A DNA stretch of 64,000 bases. Source: Carya illinoinensis. Taxonomy: Eukaryota; Streptophyta; Magnoliopsida; Fagales; Juglandaceae. The position numbers were made by a program, and so were the translations under genes. The stretch spans positions 1 through 64,000 of the forward strand of contig NC_056767.1 in assembly GCF_018687715.1 (NCBI RefSeq). The letters are read 5' to 3'. Below the pieces are notes generated by a model that saw nothing but the letters and a program-made list of their open reading frames with translations, made no database searches and was not told where the DNA came from. Shown here one piece after another: positions 61,150 to 64,000 of this stretch (position 1 is the first letter of the stretch; every line of letters starts with the position of its first letter).

Positions 61150-61450
61150 AAATAAATCTCTATCTCATTTAAAAAAAATTAAATTAAATATAGTCAAATA
61201 TAAATATTTTTTAATTTTAATTTTTCAATTTTTTATTTAATTATTATAAAATTTTCAAATTTTTAAACAAAACACAAAAAATAATACTATTTTTTCAAAT
61301 TTTAAAATAAAATTATATTAAAACATTATATTTAACAATATTTTAACTTTATAATTTTTTATTTAATTTTTTTCTCACATTTTTTAAAATTCAATAAAAC
61401 ATCTTAACTTAAACTATTTCATTTCTATTCACAAAATTCTCAAATAATTC
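61150..61450. mobile_element. MITE copy 9, degenerate longer variant
   Basis: Family-like body rich in TTTTCAAATTTTAAAATAAAATTATATTA and TATTCACAAAATTCTCAAATAATTCTCATTCTCC; the ends are eroded. Confidence 0.5.
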
Positions 61451-61602
61451 TCATTCTCCAATACCAGAATAAAGCCTATTACTTGTTATTCAATTACATA
61501 ATTATTATATTGTGATAAAGCTATCCATATTACAACAAATATTAATATTTTTTTTGAAGAAATATACAGCAGAATATCTTTATGAGTGGAATCATTTTCT
61601 TA

Positions 61603-61792
61603 GGCCTAGTTTGGATAACAATCTCCACTCATTTCATCACATCTAATTATTACAATTTTTTCAAACTTTTCAATAAAATACAATACACAATCCAACTTTT
61701 TTAAACCTCAAAACAAAAACAAAAAAAAAATAATAAATAATAATATTTTATTCAACTTTCATCTCATCTCAATTTATTATTCAAACGAGGCC
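61603..61792. mobile_element. MITE copy 10, well preserved
   Basis: GGCCTAGTTTGGATAACAAT left end and TTATTATTCAAACGAGGCC right end, with TTA before and TAA after. Full-length, about 190 bp, the reference copy for the family in this window. Confidence 0.88.
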
Positions 61793-62505
61793 TAATCCTC
61801 TTGCAAGAAGCAAAGTATTATTTTATTATGATTAAGATTATCATATTATTTTTTTAAAATATGTTAAATCTGTACAAAATATTATATTTGACAAAAAAAT
61901 GTTTTATACTAGTGTGTTTTTTTTTTTTTTTAAGAATTTAAGGAGTGATTTTTTCTTTTTTAGAGGAAAAGAGGATAACATCACAATTTCTTGATAACTT
62001 AATGGAGTGATTGGTGATTATAATACGGATGGTAGTTTCAAGTTTGAGGGTAATTTGCGTATTTTTCCCAAAAAGAAGATTTGTATAGCACTTCAGGCTT
62101 TGGGCGTCATGCGTGTATCTGAATGTAGAATGAGTTCTGGAATTTGGATACGAGTACCAGACGCGATGACAAGACCAACCCTCGTCGCCCCGTGGGAAAC
62201 AAATGCAAATAAGCTTTATCTTCTGGAGCCGAAGGCCGCGAGTACTAGGATCTCAATCCCCCACCGCATTCCATATGTCAATGAGTCCTCGCTGATTTCC
62301 ATGTGTGGGATATTCCTAGCCAAATAAATTCATACATCGCTTAAAAATGACCTGCGACAGAATCTAAACCGATGCACTCACGACCTTAAAAATGCCAAAG
62401 ATAGTTGAAACAAGTAACGAACTTTCTAATAAGGCCCTCGCAGTCCCAAACAACATCTGTGAAATATTTCGCATGCGAATCAAGCAGCATAAGAATCTAA
62501 GATGA
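61793..62505. other. Intergenic DNA 3' of the terminal gene
   Basis: Contains a 106-codon plus-strand ORF (62007-62327) of unknown origin and the likely 3' UTR of the minus-strand gene near 62505. Nothing recognised with confidence. Confidence 0.45.
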
Positions 62506-62611
62506 TCACCCACTAGAATCTTCCGAATCTGAACCATCAACCATCTTCTCAAGGGAATCCATATCCCCAGCTTCAGAAAGGGTGTGTATCCTAAGCTTGT
62601 CTGCATCTTCA
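62506..62611 (-). CDS. Unidentified gene, last exon
   Basis: 106 nt, acceptor TGTACTCAG then T GAA GAT; 34 residues rich in Asp/Glu/Ser plus TGA. Confidence 0.75.
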
Positions 62612-63452
62612 CTGAGTACAAAAATGGATATCATGAGCATGGCTAACAATGTTTTCAAAGTTTTGACTTAATCAAGAAAAGGATAGAGGCATACTCTGTA
62701 ACTCCAAAAATTTCCTTGACAACCAAGGAGCTGTCTCTCGAACAGAACTCTGGCAGCTAGACAGAAAATGAAACAGAAGAACAACCAATTCAAGGGATAA
62801 TAAGTAATCAAATCGGCTTGAAAACAACCCCCCCTCCCAAACCCACCAAATAAAAACAAAAGCTAAAGCTTAGAATTTACTAAATTCATAATGAAAATAT
62901 CTTTCCGATTTTATTTTATTCTAAAAAAAACACATGTCATAAAACTGTGCAAAGTCTCAAACACACAGATACACCGGGAATTCTTGCATGCATTACAGAT
63001 ATGTGCCATGCCTCATAAGGAATTAAGATTCAAGATCTTTGAGTCAGTGCCTTAATTCTCTTTTACAGAAATCAAAAACCATTTCTATTCAAGAACGTTT
63101 TGAGGGGCCAAAGAAGACAGTTCAGCTGTAGGCCACACTCTCAAAACCACTGTCCTTAACATCTACTGATCCTTCCACCCATGCAATAATGCAGCTTGAG
63201 GCAGGTTTAACTACTGAGAACACGTTTGAAAATTTGATGAGGAGCAAGGACCAAAAAATTTCAAGGCAGTTTTCCTGCTATCACAAGCTTAAATTTTTCA
63301 CGGTAGCAGTTTATTAAAAAAATAAGCCCATGCATCAGCTTTTCAGCCACTTACCTCAGACAGATAGAAAACCTTTCCAAAAAGGGCCTGGACAGCTAGT
63401 TTTCTCTTGAAACCCTTTTCAGAATAACCTGACATGTCCAAGACAACGGGAC
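62506..63452 (-). CDS. Unidentified gene, last three exons (partial)
   Basis: Exons 63452-63355, 62756-62695 and 62611-62506 join with GT-AG borders and matching phases into one open reading frame ending in TGA at 62506. It encodes PVVLDMSGYSEKGFKRKLAV, ALFGKVFYLSELPEFC, SLVVKEIFGVTDEDADK, and an acidic tail (MVDGSDSEDSSG). The splice phases (0, then 2/1) support a real gene. I do not recognise the family. In Arabidopsis a gene of unknown or methyltransferase-like annotation lies near the WDR26 homologue (recalled); whether this is its orthologue is unknown. The 5' part continues past 64000. Confidence 0.75.
62695..62756 (-). CDS. Unidentified gene, second-last exon
   Basis: 62 nt, LPEFCSRDSSLVVKEIFGVT, acceptor TCTGTCTAG, donor ACAGA|GTATGC, leaving a split GA-T codon completed by the next exon. 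Confidence 0.75.
63355..63452 (-). CDS. Unidentified gene, third-last exon
   Basis: 98 nt, acceptor GATTTTCAG before GTCCCGTTGTC, donor GAG|GTAAGT. The first codon is split with an upstream exon outside or not recognised in the window. Confidence 0.75.
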
Positions 63453-64000
63453 CTGAAAATCATAGACAAGCCATAAGTATCTGATAGCATTGGAGCTACA
63501 ATGAGGTATTTATCTAACTAAAATCTTACTCTTGAATACTTATAAAAAAAAAAAAAATCTTATTCTTGACTCGTTCCTCAAGAAGGTTAATGAGCAAGTT
63601 CGCTTATGCATCAAGTGCACAAGAGGATGAAAAAATCATCAATGCAGACACCCCAACGCTAATAGAAAGTGAGAGGAGAGAAGCAGACATGAGGAATAAC
63701 AATGGGAGAAAACAAGCATCAATTTTCAATATAATAAAGACCTCCTTCCCATAAGTTTCCAATTTTCAAAGGAATGTCTTGGTTTATCTTGTGAACAGCT
63801 TTAAATAGAATAACACATCCTAAAATTCAGGAGAGCAAAAGAGTCCCAAACAAATCCAATGTGTGTCCATGCATGCAGCAGAATTATGAAAAGGGTGGGA
63901 AGACCTTTATGAAATTCACTGTTGAGAGACTATGGTTTTCTTCCCTTCAAGACTTTAAATGGCATTCGTATGGTAGGAAGTTGCAATTCCCAATCATGAG
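63453..64000 (-). other. Presumed intron of the terminal gene
   Basis: No convincing further exon. AAG|GTCTTCC near 63902 is a possible donor, but the preceding sequence has stops in all frames within about 40 codons. Confidence 0.4.

Noticed and set aside
62007..62327. 106-codon plus-strand ORF with moderate composition
   Set aside because: No recognisable domain and no splice or promoter context; left as unknown.

Overview
The window begins at a plant chromosome end. About 3.8 kb of CCCTAAA repeats run from base 1, followed by AT-rich, transposon-dense eukaryotic sequence carrying three recognisable spliced or intronless nuclear genes and the 3' end of a fourth. The repeats, the gene structures and the recurring short GGCC..GTTTGGATA inverted-repeat element suggest a eudicot tree. 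From memory of its repeats I would guess Fagales, probably Juglandaceae, but that is inference.

Layout. 1-3816 is the telomere, with a perfect distal part and a CCCTAAAA-rich proximal part. 4216-8423 is a 5'-truncated Ty3/gypsy chromovirus fossil. 8490-12106 holds MITEs, one SINE and otherwise featureless AT-rich DNA. 12812-13384 (-) is FTRA, the variable subunit of chloroplast ferredoxin-thioredoxin reductase. 14091-19804 is an apparently intact LINE with both ORFs open and a 16-bp target-site duplication (TSD). 21567-42644 (-) is an eight-exon sphingoid long-chain base kinase gene (LCBK1-like). It spans 21 kb because its introns are full of nested LINEs, TRIMs (miniature LTR elements), a SINE and MITEs. 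43300-54052 is intergenic: a Ty1/copia fossil, a PIF/Harbinger-ORF1-like fossil split by a hAT MITE, microsatellites and short repeats. 54053-54479 is a TRIM with a perfect TSD. 54659-59389 (-) is a four-exon WDR26-like LisH-CTLH-WD40 gene. 62506-63452 (-) holds the last three exons of an unidentified gene that continues beyond the window.

How the genes relate. FTRA works in chloroplast thiol redox control, LCBK1 in sphingolipid signalling, and WDR26 in CTLH/GID-type ubiquitin ligase or scaffold functions. They are independent single-gene units, all on the minus strand, not a pathway cluster. Their order recalls Arabidopsis chromosome 5, where FTRA1 and LCBK1 are neighbours (At5g23440/At5g23450) and FTRA2 and a WDR26 homologue lie near each other (At5g084xx-At5g085xx). 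That is recalled, not searched.

Exon borders were set by hand from GT/AG sites, reading phase and family similarity. For both complete spliced genes all phases close without stops: LCBK1 782 aa, WDR26-like 582 aa. Several long stretches hold nothing I could identify and are marked as such. No tRNA, rRNA or other RNA gene was recognised.
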